A stretch of 64,000 bases of DNA from contig NZ_CP082161.1 in NCBI RefSeq assembly GCF_023101665.1, positions 868,001 through 932,000 on the forward strand, in the 5' to 3' direction. This document shows positions 17,378-25,596 of this stretch, in pieces (the stretch's first letter is position 1; each line of letters starts with the position of its first letter). A program made the translations under genes and the position numbers. Under the pieces are notes generated by a model that was not told the DNA's origin, ran no database searches, and saw only the letters and a list, made by a program, of their open reading frames with translations. Source of the stretch: Bradyrhizobium sp. 195 (GTDB lineage Bacteria > Pseudomonadota > Alphaproteobacteria > Rhizobiales > Xanthobacteraceae).

Positions 17378-18436
17378 ATGGCGTCCCTGATCGCGGGCGG
17401 GGTGGATTGCGATGTGCATCCGGCCGTGCCGCATCTGACCAGCTTGCTGCCGTACCTGAACGATTACTGGCGCGATCAGGTGACGACGCGCGGCATGGTC
17501 GACCTCGTCTCGCAATCCTATCCTGAGAGGTCACCCATCGTGGCGCGCCCCGATTGGCGCTCCGAGAGCGGCAAGCCGGGCGAGAGCCTGGAGGACATGC
17601 AACGCCATGTGCTGGATGCCTTCAAGCTCGAGCATGCCATCTGCAATCCGCTCTACGGCGTGCAGATGGTGTTTTCGGAAGATTTGCAGGCCGCCTTCTG
17701 CCGCGCGCTGAACGACTGGCTGGCGCGGGAATGGCTCGATCGCGACAAGCGGCTGCGCGGCTCGATCGTGATCCCGACGCAAAGCGTCGAGAAGGCCGTT
17801 GCCGAGATCGAGTGCTGCGCACAGGACAAGCGCTTCGTGCAGGTGCTGATGCTGGTCATGGGCGACACGCCACTCGGCAAGCGCGCGCTGTGGCCAATCT
17901 ATGAAGCCGCGGAACGGCTGGAACTTCCGGTCGGCATCCACGCCGGTTCCGCTTACCACAATCCGCCGACCGCGGTGGGATGGGGTTCCTATCACATCGA
18001 GGATTATGTCGGGCAGGCCCAGGCGTTCCAGACCCAGCTCACCAGCCTGATCGTCGAGGGCGTGTTCGTCAAATATCCGCGCCTGAAAATGGTGATGCTG
18101 GAGTCGGGCGTCTCCTGGATCTCCCCCTATCTCTGGCGCCTGCACAAGTTCTGGCGCGGGGTGCGAATGGAGACGCCTTGGGTTGATCGCGCGCCGCTGG
18201 AGATTGTGCGCAGCAACATCCGCTTCTCGTTGCAGCCATTTGATGCACCGCCAGACGACGCGACATTAATTCGCCTGTTTGATCATATGCAGTCGGACGA
18301 ATTGGTCCTATTCTCCACGGACTATCCGCACTGGCAGTTCGACGGCCAGAACGCGCTGCCCGAAGGTCTCACCCCTGATCTCGTGCGCAAGATCATGATC
18401 GACAATCCGCATGCGACCTATCCCCGCCTGACTTAG
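17378..18436 (+). CDS. Amidohydrolase-2 family metal-dependent hydrolase (first paralog)
   Basis: A 352-residue TIM-barrel hydrolase related to ACMSD/gamma-resorcylate decarboxylase-type enzymes. Its first metal-site motif is VDCDVHP (residues 8-14), an Asp-X-His in place of the common His-X-His. Later blocks are PVGIHAGSAYHN (strand 4-5 His), KMVMLESGVSWIS and the terminal FSTDYPHWQFDG, where the Asp should bind metal. The ATG at 17378 has a GAAGGAGA ribosome-binding site. It forms a three-gene unit with a paralog and a Rieske protein downstream. Substrate unknown; decarboxylation or hydrolysis of an aromatic or lactone is plausible. Confidence 0.85.
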   Translation: MASLIAGGVDCDVHPAVPHLTSLLPYLNDYWRDQVTTRGMVDLVSQSYPERSPIVARPDWRSESGKPGESLEDMQRHVLDAFKLEHAICNPLYGVQMVFSEDLQAAFCRALNDWLAREWLDRDKRLRGSIVIPTQSVEKAVAEIECCAQDKRFVQVLMLVMGDTPLGKRALWPIYEAAERLELPVGIHAGSAYHNPPTAVGWGSYHIEDYVGQAQAFQTQLTSLIVEGVFVKYPRLKMVMLESGVSWISPYLWRLHKFWRGVRMETPWVDRAPLEIVRSNIRFSLQPFDAPPDDATLIRLFDHMQSDELVLFSTDYPHWQFDGQNALPEGLTPDLVRKIMIDNPHATYPRLT

Positions 18437-18460
18437 CCCGCTGCCAAAGGAGGCAAGGCG

Positions 18461-19570
18461 ATGAATATCCAATTCCGCGAGAGCTCCGAAGCTGCTTCCC
18501 CACTGACTGCGAAAACCGCGATCGCGGATTGCGACATCCATCCGGCCCGCGCCACCCGCACCGAGCTCTATCCCTATCTCGCCAAACGCTGGCAGCATCA
18601 TCTCGAAGTCTACGGTGTCCATGCCTATCAGGGCATGATGGAAGGCCCGCCCTATCCGAAGGCGCAGCCCAATGCCTCGCGCCGCGATGCCTATCCGCCC
18701 GAAGGCGGGCCGCAGGGCTCCTCGCTCTCCTTCATGCAGAAGCAGCTGCTCGATCCCAACAACGTGCAGTTAGGGGTGCTCAATCCGCTCAACACCGGGC
18801 AGGGCATCCGCAATCATGAACTCTCGGCCGCTCTGTGCTCGGCGATCAACGACTGGCAGATCGACAAATGGACCAGCAGGGACAAGCGGCTGAAGGCGTC
18901 CATCGTCGTCGGCAATGAGGATGGTTTGTCGGCCGCTGCCGAAATCCGCGAGCGGGCCGGCGACAAGAACTTCGTCCAGGTGCTGCTGCTCAGCCGCAAT
19001 GTCGAGCCGCTGGGCCAGCGCCGCTACTGGCCGATCTATCAGGCCGCGGAAGAGGCGGGGCTGCCCATCGGTGTCCACGCCTTCGGCTTCGGCGGCAACC
19101 CGATCACGCCCTCGGGCTGGCCCTCCTATTACATCGAGGAGATGGTGGGACATTCGCAATGCCAGCAATCGGCGCTGGCCAGTCTTGTTTTGGAAGGCGT
19201 GTTCGAACGCTTCCCGAAGCTGAAGATGGTGATGATCGAAGCCGGCTTCGGCTGGGCGCCGTCGCTGGCGTGGCGGCTCGACAAGGTGTGGCAGCGCCTG
19301 CGCAGCGAGGTGCCGCATGTGAAGCGGCCGCCGTCCGAATATATCCGTGAGCAGGTGTGGTGGACCACACAGCCGATGGAGGATCCGGAACGGCGCGAAG
19401 ATTTGTTCGATGTCATCAACTGGATCGGCTGGGACCGGCTCCTGTTCGCCACCGACTATCCGCATTGGGACTATGACGAGCCCTCGCGCGTCTTGCCCGC
19501 GGGCGTCAGCGAGGCTAATCGCGAGGCGTTCTATCTCGGCAATGCGCGCGCCCTATACGGGATTGGTTGA
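18461..19570 (+). CDS. Amidohydrolase-2 family metal-dependent hydrolase (second paralog)
   Basis: A 369-residue paralog of the preceding gene, 24 nt downstream, with the same landmarks: ADCDIHPARAT, PIGVHAFGFGGNP, KMVMIEAGFGWAPSLAWRLD and FATDYPHWDYDEP. The two presumably share chemistry and perhaps a heteromeric complex. It has an AGGAGG ribosome-binding site. Its TGA overlaps the ATG of the Rieske gene, so the two are coupled. Confidence 0.85.
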   Translation: MNIQFRESSEAASPLTAKTAIADCDIHPARATRTELYPYLAKRWQHHLEVYGVHAYQGMMEGPPYPKAQPNASRRDAYPPEGGPQGSSLSFMQKQLLDPNNVQLGVLNPLNTGQGIRNHELSAALCSAINDWQIDKWTSRDKRLKASIVVGNEDGLSAAAEIRERAGDKNFVQVLLLSRNVEPLGQRRYWPIYQAAEEAGLPIGVHAFGFGGNPITPSGWPSYYIEEMVGHSQCQQSALASLVLEGVFERFPKLKMVMIEAGFGWAPSLAWRLDKVWQRLRSEVPHVKRPPSEYIREQVWWTTQPMEDPERREDLFDVINWIGWDRLLFATDYPHWDYDEPSRVLPAGVSEANREAFYLGNARALYGIG

Positions 19571-19983
19571 TGGCGCGGCATGTCATCGCGCCGGTCGATG
19601 AGCTTCCGCCGGGTACGCGAAAATTCCTGGAGATCGACGGACGGCCGATCGCGGTCTTCAACATCAAGGGTGAATATTTCGGCCTGATGAACCGCTGCCC
19701 GCATCAGGGTGCGGCCCTGTGCGAGGGCCCGCTGATCGGGCTCGCCCAATCCAGGGATCCCGGCGAGATCGAGTACACCAAGCTCGGCGAGATCATCCGC
19801 TGCCCCTGGCACGGCTGGGAGTTCGACATCCGCACCGGCCAATCCTATTGCGACCCCCGCCGCTTCCGCGTGAAGGCCTATCCGGCGAATGTCGAGCCGG
19901 GTTCCAGCGTGGTGAAGGGGCCGTATGTCGCCGAGACTGTTACGGTCAGGGTCGAGAGCGACTACGTGGTGGTGGAGCTGTAG
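19570..19983 (+). CDS. Rieske [2Fe-2S] protein
   Basis: A 137-residue single-domain ferredoxin-like protein. The cluster ligands are plain: NRCPHQG (Cys-X-His) and RCPWHGWEF (Cys-X2-His). It carries electrons for a partner enzyme in the cytoplasm. The start overlaps the stop of the second amidohydrolase by one base, so synthesis is coupled. No oxygenase large subunit or ferredoxin reductase is adjacent, so the electron acceptor is not identified. The paired hydrolases are the obvious candidates for functional association. Confidence 0.92.
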   Translation: MARHVIAPVDELPPGTRKFLEIDGRPIAVFNIKGEYFGLMNRCPHQGAALCEGPLIGLAQSRDPGEIEYTKLGEIIRCPWHGWEFDIRTGQSYCDPRRFRVKAYPANVEPGSSVVKGPYVAETVTVRVESDYVVVEL

Positions 19984-19991
19984 CCCCCGCT

Positions 19992-20104
19992 GTCATTCCG
20001 GGGCGGTCCGCAGGACCGAACCCGGAATCCATCGTGCAACAGGCATGCTCGGAGAAATGGATTCTCTGATGCGCAATTGCGCATGAGAGTTCGCTCCGGA
20101 ATAA
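19992..20104. repeat. Imperfect palindromic intergenic repeat (TTCCGGGG type)
   Basis: GTCATTCCGGGGCGG at the left and GCTCCGGAATAAC at the right, with ATGGATTC/GAATCCAT inside. It separates convergent genes (Rieske and the symporter) and could act as a terminator-like structure for both. Confidence 0.7.
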
Positions 20105-20111
20105 CACCGCT

Positions 20112-21443
20112 CTAATGCCCCGCGACGGGCTCCGGCACCGCATCATATGTCGGCACCGACTTGCCGCCGCCGCGATACACCGTGGACGCCGCGATGATGC
20201 CGAGCAGGGCGGCGAACATCAGCCAGAAGCCGGGCGAGGCCTTGTCACCGGTGCGCTCGATCAACCAGGTCGAGGCGAGCGGCGTGAAGGTGCCGAACAG
20301 CGCGGCGGCGAGCGCAAACGCAAGCGAGAAGCAGGTGGTGCGGACATGCGCCGGCACGATCTCGACCAGCGCACCTAACATGGTGCCGCTGTAGACGCCG
20401 AAATAGAACGAGAACATCATCTCGACCGCGAGCGGCTTGCCGAAGGTCGGCGCCGCCACCAGCCAGTGCAGCGCCGGATAGGCGGTGACGAGCGAGAGGC
20501 CGGCGATGGCGAGCAGCACCGGCTTGCGGCCAATGCGGTCGGACAATGCGCCGCCGACCGGATTCCAGATGAAGTTGCTCACCGCGACCAGCAGGGTCAC
20601 GAGCAACGCGTCCTGCGTCGACAGCTTCAGCACCGTCTTGCCGAAGGTCGGCGTGTAGACGGTGACGAAATAGAACGTCGTCGTGGTTAGGATCGCAATC
20701 ATCATGCCGAGAACGACGATGCGCCAATTGGCGAGCGCGGAGGCGAACACCTCGCTGGCCGTGGGGTGCTTCTTCATGGCGAGGAAGGCTGGCGTCTCCT
20801 CCAGTGTCCGCCGCAGGAAGAAGATCAGGGGAATGATCAGGCAGCCGACGAAGAAGGGAATGCGCCAGCCCCAGGCGGCGACCGTGTCGGCCGGCATCAC
20901 CTCGGACAGGATGAAGCCGAGGATGGAGGCCACGAAGATCGCAACCTGCTGGCTCGCTGATTGGAACGAGGTGTAGAAGCCGCGATTGCCGGGCGTTGCG
21001 ATTTCCGCGAGATACACCGACACGCCGCCGAGCTCGACGCCCGCTGAGAAGCCCTGCAGCAGCCGGCCGATCAGCACGATGACGGGCGCCGCGATGCCGA
21101 TGGTCGCGTAACTCGGGCAGAATGCGATCACCACGGTGCCGAAGGCCATGATGCCAAGCGTGACGATCAGGCCCTGGCGGCGGCCGATGCGATCAATGTA
21201 CGCGCCAAGCACGATCGCGCCCACCGGCCGCATCAACGCGCCGAGCCAGAACACGCCGAAGGTGTTGAGCAGCGACGCGGTCTCGTTGGAGGAGGGGAAG
21301 AACGCCTTGCCGATGGCGGCGGCATAGAAGCCGAACAGGAAGAAATCGAACTGCTCGAGGAAATTGCCTGACGTCGCGCGCAGGATCGCGCCGATGCGCG
21401 ACTTGGTCTCGGGTGAATTGGTTGAGGTGGCTGGTCCAGCCAT
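20112..21443 (-). CDS. MFS transporter, metabolite:H+ symporter (MHS) group
   Basis: A 443-residue twelve-helix carrier. Features of the MHS group are [24 protein letters not shown] at helix 1, the loop 2-3 motif DRIGRRQGL and [22 protein letters not shown] in helix 4-5. Members import dicarboxylates, tricarboxylates or shikimate with protons; citrate- or alpha-ketoglutarate-type substrates are plausible. The ATG at 21443 has an AGGGGAG ribosome-binding site; the longer open frame upstream lacks coding character. The LysR gene lies upstream on the same strand and may control it. Confidence 0.88.
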   Translation of the reverse strand: MAGPATSTNSPETKSRIGAILRATSGNFLEQFDFFLFGFYAAAIGKAFFPSSNETASLLNTFGVFWLGALMRPVGAIVLGAYIDRIGRRQGLIVTLGIMAFGTVVIAFCPSYATIGIAAPVIVLIGRLLQGFSAGVELGGVSVYLAEIATPGNRGFYTSFQSASQQVAIFVASILGFILSEVMPADTVAAWGWRIPFFVGCLIIPLIFFLRRTLEETPAFLAMKKHPTASEVFASALANWRIVVLGMMIAILTTTTFYFVTVYTPTFGKTVLKLSTQDALLVTLLVAVSNFIWNPVGGALSDRIGRKPVLLAIAGLSLVTAYPALHWLVAAPTFGKPLAVEMMFSFYFGVYSGTMLGALVEIVPAHVRTTCFSLAFALAAALFGTFTPLASTWLIERTGDKASPGFWLMFAALLGIIAASTVYRGGGKSVPTYDAVPEPVAGH

Positions 21444-21585
21444 GGCGTTCTCCCCTTCAAGACGTGGCCGGACCGGAAATGATTTCACGGCAAGACGGCA
21501 GATTGCAGCTGCGACAATCTGTCTCATCCCTTCCCGCGCGGGGCGAAGCAAGTCAACCGCTTTTGCCGCGGAAGCCGATGATTTT

Positions 21586-22485
21586 TCAGGCTTTATTTTG
21601 CGTTGCAGCGAGCATCCAGTCCCGGAATGCCACCAGTTTCGGCGCCTCGCGGCGGCCCTCGGGCGAGACCAGGTAGAAGCCGGCATCCGCCGGCAGCGCG
21701 ATCTTGAACGGGACCACGAGGCGGCCCTTGGCGATGTCGTCCTGGACGTAGGACGTCCGCCCCATGGCAACCCCGATGCCGTCGATCGCGGCCTGGACGG
21801 TCATGAAGATCATGTCGAAGGTGATGCCAGGATGCCTGGCGATGTCGGCCGGCAGGCCCGCCGCCGTCAGCCATAGCCGCCAATCGTCGCTATTGGTGTT
21901 CGAGGTGTGCAGCAGCGGATGGTGTCTGAGGTCTTCAGGCCGGCGCAGCGGCTTGTCGCCGCGCAGCAGCGACGGGCTGCACACCGGAAACAACTCATCC
22001 GCCATTAGCCAATCGGCGCGCAGGCCGGGCCACTGGCCGCGGCCGTAGCGGATCGCGGCATCGACATTGTCGCGCTGGAAGTCGACGAGGGTGGCCGAGG
22101 TGGTGATGCGGACATCGATGCCCGGATGCTGCTCCTGGAAATCCGTCAGCCGCGGCAGCAGCCATTTTGCGGCGAGCGAGGCCAGGGTCGAGACGGTCAG
22201 CACCTTGTCATCGTCCTTGCGCAGCAACCGGTCGGTCGCAAGCCGGAGGTCGTTGAAGGCCGCGCGGACGCCCGGCAAATAGTCGCGCGCTTCCGGCGTC
22301 AGCGCCAGCGCGCGGTTCTGCCGGATGAACAGGCGGATGCCGAGCTCCTCCTCGAGCCGTCGGATCTGATGGCTGATCGCGGTCTGCGTCACATTCAATT
22401 CGGTGGCCGCCAGCGTGAAGCTGAGATGGCGCGCGGCGGCCTCGAACGCCCGCAATCCGTTCAGGGATGGCAATCTGGCAGTCAT
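21586..22485 (-). CDS. LysR-family regulator, GcvA-like
   Basis: A 299-residue regulator. The N-terminal winged helix ([42 protein letters not shown], residues 9-50) is typical of the GcvA subgroup. The effector domain follows ([17 protein letters not shown]...). It is divergent from a DUF1127 gene (110-nt shared region) and 142 nt upstream of the MHS symporter on its own strand. Either could be a target. The effector is unknown. Confidence 0.92.
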   Translation of the reverse strand: MTARLPSLNGLRAFEAAARHLSFTLAATELNVTQTAISHQIRRLEEELGIRLFIRQNRALALTPEARDYLPGVRAAFNDLRLATDRLLRKDDDKVLTVSTLASLAAKWLLPRLTDFQEQHPGIDVRITTSATLVDFQRDNVDAAIRYGRGQWPGLRADWLMADELFPVCSPSLLRGDKPLRRPEDLRHHPLLHTSNTNSDDWRLWLTAAGLPADIARHPGITFDMIFMTVQAAIDGIGVAMGRTSYVQDDIAKGRLVVPFKIALPADAGFYLVSPEGRREAPKLVAFRDWMLAATQNKA

Positions 22486-22595
22486 TTGGCAGCAGGATAC
22501 ATGACGTTATTTCATGCGAAAAGGTACAAATTGTCGTTTGTCGCAGCGCAACAGCAGGCAGATATTAGCGGTCAAGTTAGCTCCAGGAGCTGAAA

Positions 22596-22799
22596 ATGTC
22601 TACTTTGACCCACAACTCGATGACAAATCATCATGCGCCAAACCTGTTTCAACAGGTCAGTGAGACGCTGCACGTCTGGCACGAGCGCTATCGCAACAGG
22701 CGCGAGCTCACCCAATGGACGGCGCGCGATCTCCAGGACGTCGGACTGTCCTGGAGCGATATCGCCTCCGAGGCCGACAAGCCCTTCTGGCGGGCCTGA
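22596..22799 (+). CDS. DUF1127 small protein
   Basis: A 67-residue protein with the DUF1127 core: VWHERYRNRRELTQWTARDLQDVGLSWSDIASEADKPFW. Arg-rich small proteins of this family have been tied to post-transcriptional control in other alphaproteobacteria; the function here is not established. It has a CAGGAG ribosome-binding site and is divergent from the LysR gene. A GC-rich hairpin follows the stop. Confidence 0.88.
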   Translation: MSTLTHNSMTNHHAPNLFQQVSETLHVWHERYRNRRELTQWTARDLQDVGLSWSDIASEADKPFWRA

Positions 22800-22810
22800 T
22801 TGGCCGCCAG

Positions 22811-22850
22811 GCCGGCGCCGCCTGAAGACAGGGGCGCCGGCGGTCCCTTT
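22811..22850 (+). terminator. Hairpin with short T run after DUF1127 gene
   Basis: GCCGGCGCC and GGCGCCGGC form a 9-bp stem around a 13-nt loop, followed by GGTCCCTTTT. A plausible intrinsic terminator 11 nt after the stop codon, just before the GNAT gene. Confidence 0.55.
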
Positions 22851-22867
22851 TCCGTAGGGCATGTGTC

Positions 22868-23491
22868 ATGAGCACCCTCCGCCTCGAAGACCTCCAGCGA
22901 TATTCGGACACGCTGCGTACCCGGCATGGCGAGGCGCTCAACGTTCGCTTCGTCGAGCCGCGCGACGCCGACGAGCTTCAGCACTATTTTCGTTCGCTCT
23001 CGACCCGCTCGCGCTACAATCGCTTCTTCGGCGCGATCAGCGAGCTGCCAAACGGGCTGCTGCACGACTTCCTTGAAATTGGCGAGCGCGAACGTTTTAC
23101 GGTGGTCGCGACCATGAGGGTCGACGGCTTCGAGACCATCGTCGCCGAGGCGCGCTACGCGCTGCACGCCGAAACCGCGACACTCGAATTCGGTCTGTCG
23201 GTCGATGATCGCTGGCAGGGCCACGGCATCGCCACCGCGCTGCTGAAGAACCTCGAATGCCGCGCCGCCGCGCTTGACGCCGCGCATATCTTTGGCGAGA
23301 CGCTCCGCTCCAACGAAGCCATGCTCTCGCTCGCCCGCAAATCCGGTTTCGCCTTCGTCAATCATCCGGATGACTGGAAGCTGGTGCGCTTCGACAAGGA
23401 GATCGCGGTCGCACCGAAAGACATTCCCTGCGCGAGCTGGCGCCTCGCCGCCCTTTCCCGTCAGGCCGATAGCCCCTCAGCCTCGGTCTGA
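22868..23491 (+). CDS. GNAT-family N-acetyltransferase
   Basis: A 207-residue acyltransferase. The acetyl-CoA-binding motif A is FGLSVDDRWQGHGIATALLKNLE (about residues 98-120), with the R/Q-X-X-G-X-G/A pattern as WQGHGIA. The N-terminal NVRFVEPRDADELQHYFRSLSTRSRYNRFFG block resembles the GNAT domain found in acyl-CoA-synthetase-fused protein acetyltransferases. The substrate, small molecule or protein lysine, is not determined. It is followed by a strong terminator. Confidence 0.87.
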   Translation: MSTLRLEDLQRYSDTLRTRHGEALNVRFVEPRDADELQHYFRSLSTRSRYNRFFGAISELPNGLLHDFLEIGERERFTVVATMRVDGFETIVAEARYALHAETATLEFGLSVDDRWQGHGIATALLKNLECRAAALDAAHIFGETLRSNEAMLSLARKSGFAFVNHPDDWKLVRFDKEIAVAPKDIPCASWRLAALSRQADSPSASV

Positions 23492-23500
23492 CATCACTGC

Positions 23501-23538
23501 AAGCCCGGCTCTGGTGAAACAGCGCCGGGCTTTTTTTT
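23501..23538 (+). terminator. Rho-independent terminator after GNAT gene
   Basis: AAGCCCGGC pairs with GCCGGGCTT across a 14-nt loop, and the stem runs into eight Ts. The best intrinsic terminator in this part of the window. Confidence 0.9.
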
Positions 23539-23544
23539 GCTTCC

Positions 23545-23695
23545 GTCATCCTGAGGCGCTCGCTCTGCGGCTGCCCGCAGAGCGAGCCTCGAAGGATGAA
23601 CGGCCCCGCTGCTTTCCTAGCGTTCGATTCCTCCGGGCAACAGTCGGGCCGTCGCCCTTCGAGGGCCGCTGAAGAAGCGGCCGCCTCAGGGTGAC
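23545..23695. repeat. Compound palindromic repeat (CATCCTGAGG type)
   Basis: CGTCATCCTGAGGCGCTCGC at the left is matched by GCCTCAGGGTGACG at the right. Internal hairpins GCTCGCTCTGCGG/CCGCAGAGCGAGC and GGCCGCTGAAGAAGCGGCC are also present. It lies between convergent genes. Confidence 0.8.
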
Positions 23696-23716
23696 GGTCA
23701 GGGATTTTCGAACCGG

Positions 23717-24547
23717 CTACTTCCCCGTGAACACCGCTTTCCGCTTCTCGATGAACGCCTGCACCGCCTCCTTGTGATCGGCGGTCGTGGTCAGGCGGAT
23801 CAACCGTTCGGCCTCGTGGTCGCGCGCTGTCTCGAAGTCGAACAGTACGGCCTCGTCGAGATTGTCCTTCATGTAGCGCAGCGCCAGGCGTGGGCCTTCA
23901 GCGAGCGACTTTGCCAGCGCAAAGGCCTCGGCTTGAAGTCTGTCATCGGGCACGACGCGATTGACGAGGCCGATCGCCTCGCAGCGCGCGGCGTCGACCC
24001 GATCGCCAGTGAACATCAATTCGCGCGCTCGCGCGGTGCCGACCAGCCGCGTCAACAGCCAGGCGATGCCGTAATCGCCGCTGAGCGCGATGCGCGCATA
24101 GCCGGTGGCGACGAAGGCGGATTGCGCGGCAATGCGGATATCGCAGGCCATTGCGATGGCGAGCCCGGCGCCGGCCGCGGGGCCGGGCAGCGCGGCGATG
24201 GTCGGCTTGCGCAACGACACCAGCGCGCCGGTCAGCAGCCGTTGCCGCTCCTGGAGATCGGCGACTTTCTCGTCAAAGGGCATCTCGAGCTTCGCCTTGT
24301 CGCGATGCGCGCCCATGCCCTTGACGTTGCCGCCGGCGCAGAAGGCCTCGCCCGCGCCGGTCAGCAGCAGCGCGCCGACATCGGGATTCTCGCCGCAGCT
24401 TCGGATCATCGTGCGCAGCGCCGGGGTCAGCGCGTCCGAAAGCGAATTGCGCGCCTCCGGCCGGTTCAGCGTGATCACCGCGACGCGGTCGCGGATGACG
24501 CAGAGGAGTTCGTTGGTGCCGGTGTCGATGGTGATTTCGCTGCTCAT
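23717..24547 (-). CDS. Enoyl-CoA hydratase/isomerase family protein (first)
   Basis: A 276-residue crotonase-fold enzyme. It has the CoA-binding/oxyanion blocks ALLLTGAGEAFCAGGNVKGMG (about residues 57-77) and AALPGPAAGAGLAIAMACDIRIA (about 114-136). The first catalytic Glu position (usually GxxxGGG-E) appears as AAGAGLAIAMACD, so the exact chemistry is uncertain. The ATG at 24547 has a perfect GGGAGG ribosome-binding site. It neighbours an SDR and an acyl-CoA dehydrogenase, fitting acyl-CoA catabolism. Confidence 0.85.
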   Translation of the reverse strand: MSSEITIDTGTNELLCVIRDRVAVITLNRPEARNSLSDALTPALRTMIRSCGENPDVGALLLTGAGEAFCAGGNVKGMGAHRDKAKLEMPFDEKVADLQERQRLLTGALVSLRKPTIAALPGPAAGAGLAIAMACDIRIAAQSAFVATGYARIALSGDYGIAWLLTRLVGTARARELMFTGDRVDAARCEAIGLVNRVVPDDRLQAEAFALAKSLAEGPRLALRYMKDNLDEAVLFDFETARDHEAERLIRLTTTADHKEAVQAFIEKRKAVFTGK

Positions 24548-24563
24548 TATTCCTCCCTGCTCT

Positions 24564-24652
24564 CGTAGGGTGGGCAAAGCGAAGCGTGCCCACCATTTGT
24601 TGTTTCGTCATTTGCGGTGGGCACGGCGCCATGCGCCTTTGCCCACCCTACG
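24564..24652. repeat. Palindromic intergenic repeat, family A copy 3
   Basis: Runs from CGTAGGGTGGGCAAAGCG to TTTGCCCACCCTACGG, with inner GTGCCCACC/GGTGGGCAC. It sits between two minus-strand genes (SDR upstream, enoyl-CoA hydratase downstream). Confidence 0.88.
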
Positions 24653-24663
24653 GCATCTCGGCT

Positions 24664-25365
24664 TCAAAACTTCTCCACCCAGGGCCGTAGCTCAAGCTCC
24701 CAGCTCCAGGCGCTGCGCGGCTGCTGCAGCACGTTCCAGTAGCTCTGCGCGATCGCGTCGGGATCGAGCATCGAATCCGGCTTGTCATCCGGCTCGGTCC
24801 GCGCTGCGCTGCGGATGCCGCCGTCGATCACGAAATGCGCGACATGGATGCCTTGCGGCGACAGCTCGCGCGCGAGGCTCTGGGCGAGCCCACGCAACGC
24901 GAACTTGCCCATCGCGAACGAGGCGGATTGTGCATAGCCCTTGACGCTGGCGGAGGCGCCGGTGAACAGGATCGCGCCATGCTTGTTCGGCAGCATGCGC
25001 CTGGCCGCCTGCTGCGCCACCAGGAAGCCGCCATAGGCGCTGACCGCGATCGCCTGCGCGACATCGGCCGGGACGAGATCCACGATCGGCCCACGGGCGC
25101 GGCCGCTGGCATTGTAGACGACGAGATCGGGCGTACCGATCTCGCGCTCGACGAGGCCGAACAGGCGTTCGACCTCCTCGGGCTCCGTCGCGTTGCAGGC
25201 ATAGGCTTTCGCTCCGGTCTCGCTGCAGAGCGCGCCAAGCTTCTCGATCTTTCGGGCGGCCAGCGCAATGCGAATGCCTTGCGCGGCCAGCAAGCGCGCC
25301 AGCGAGGCGCTCAGTCCTTCGCCGGCACCGACGATGAGAGCGATCTTGTATTTCGGATGTTCCAT
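24664..25365 (-). CDS. Atypical short-chain dehydrogenase/reductase (Tyr replaced by Phe)
   Basis: A 233-residue Rossmann protein. The cofactor motif is VGAGEGLSASLARLL (residues 11-25), followed by YNASGRARGP in place of NNAG and the TGASAS strand-5 block. The catalytic YxxxK appears as FAMGK, so the proton-donating Tyr is Phe while Lys stays. This is a family-level variant as I recall related proteins, not an obvious error. Redox activity is therefore uncertain. The ATG at 25365 (MEHPKYKIAL) is preferred over the upstream in-frame start. It is divergent from the acyl-CoA dehydrogenase. Confidence 0.82.
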   Translation of the reverse strand: MEHPKYKIALIVGAGEGLSASLARLLAAQGIRIALAARKIEKLGALCSETGAKAYACNATEPEEVERLFGLVEREIGTPDLVVYNASGRARGPIVDLVPADVAQAIAVSAYGGFLVAQQAARRMLPNKHGAILFTGASASVKGYAQSASFAMGKFALRGLAQSLARELSPQGIHVAHFVIDGGIRSAARTEPDDKPDSMLDPDAIAQSYWNVLQQPRSAWSWELELRPWVEKF

Positions 25366-25596
25366 GGCGTGATCTCTTAGGACAGGGAGACGCTGATCTA
25401 GGCATGGGCCGCGCGAACAACCAGCCGGCGCGGTCACAATTCCGCAGGGCGAGTTGCTCCCTCACGGCGATCATGCCGCCCTGACAATTTGCGGCTTTAT
25501 CGCGATCCGCGGCTGGAGCATGATCGACATCATCCAAAGCGGCAAGCGCCAAATCAGCGCAAAATGTCCGCATGGCGGAAACGATAGAGGACGATC

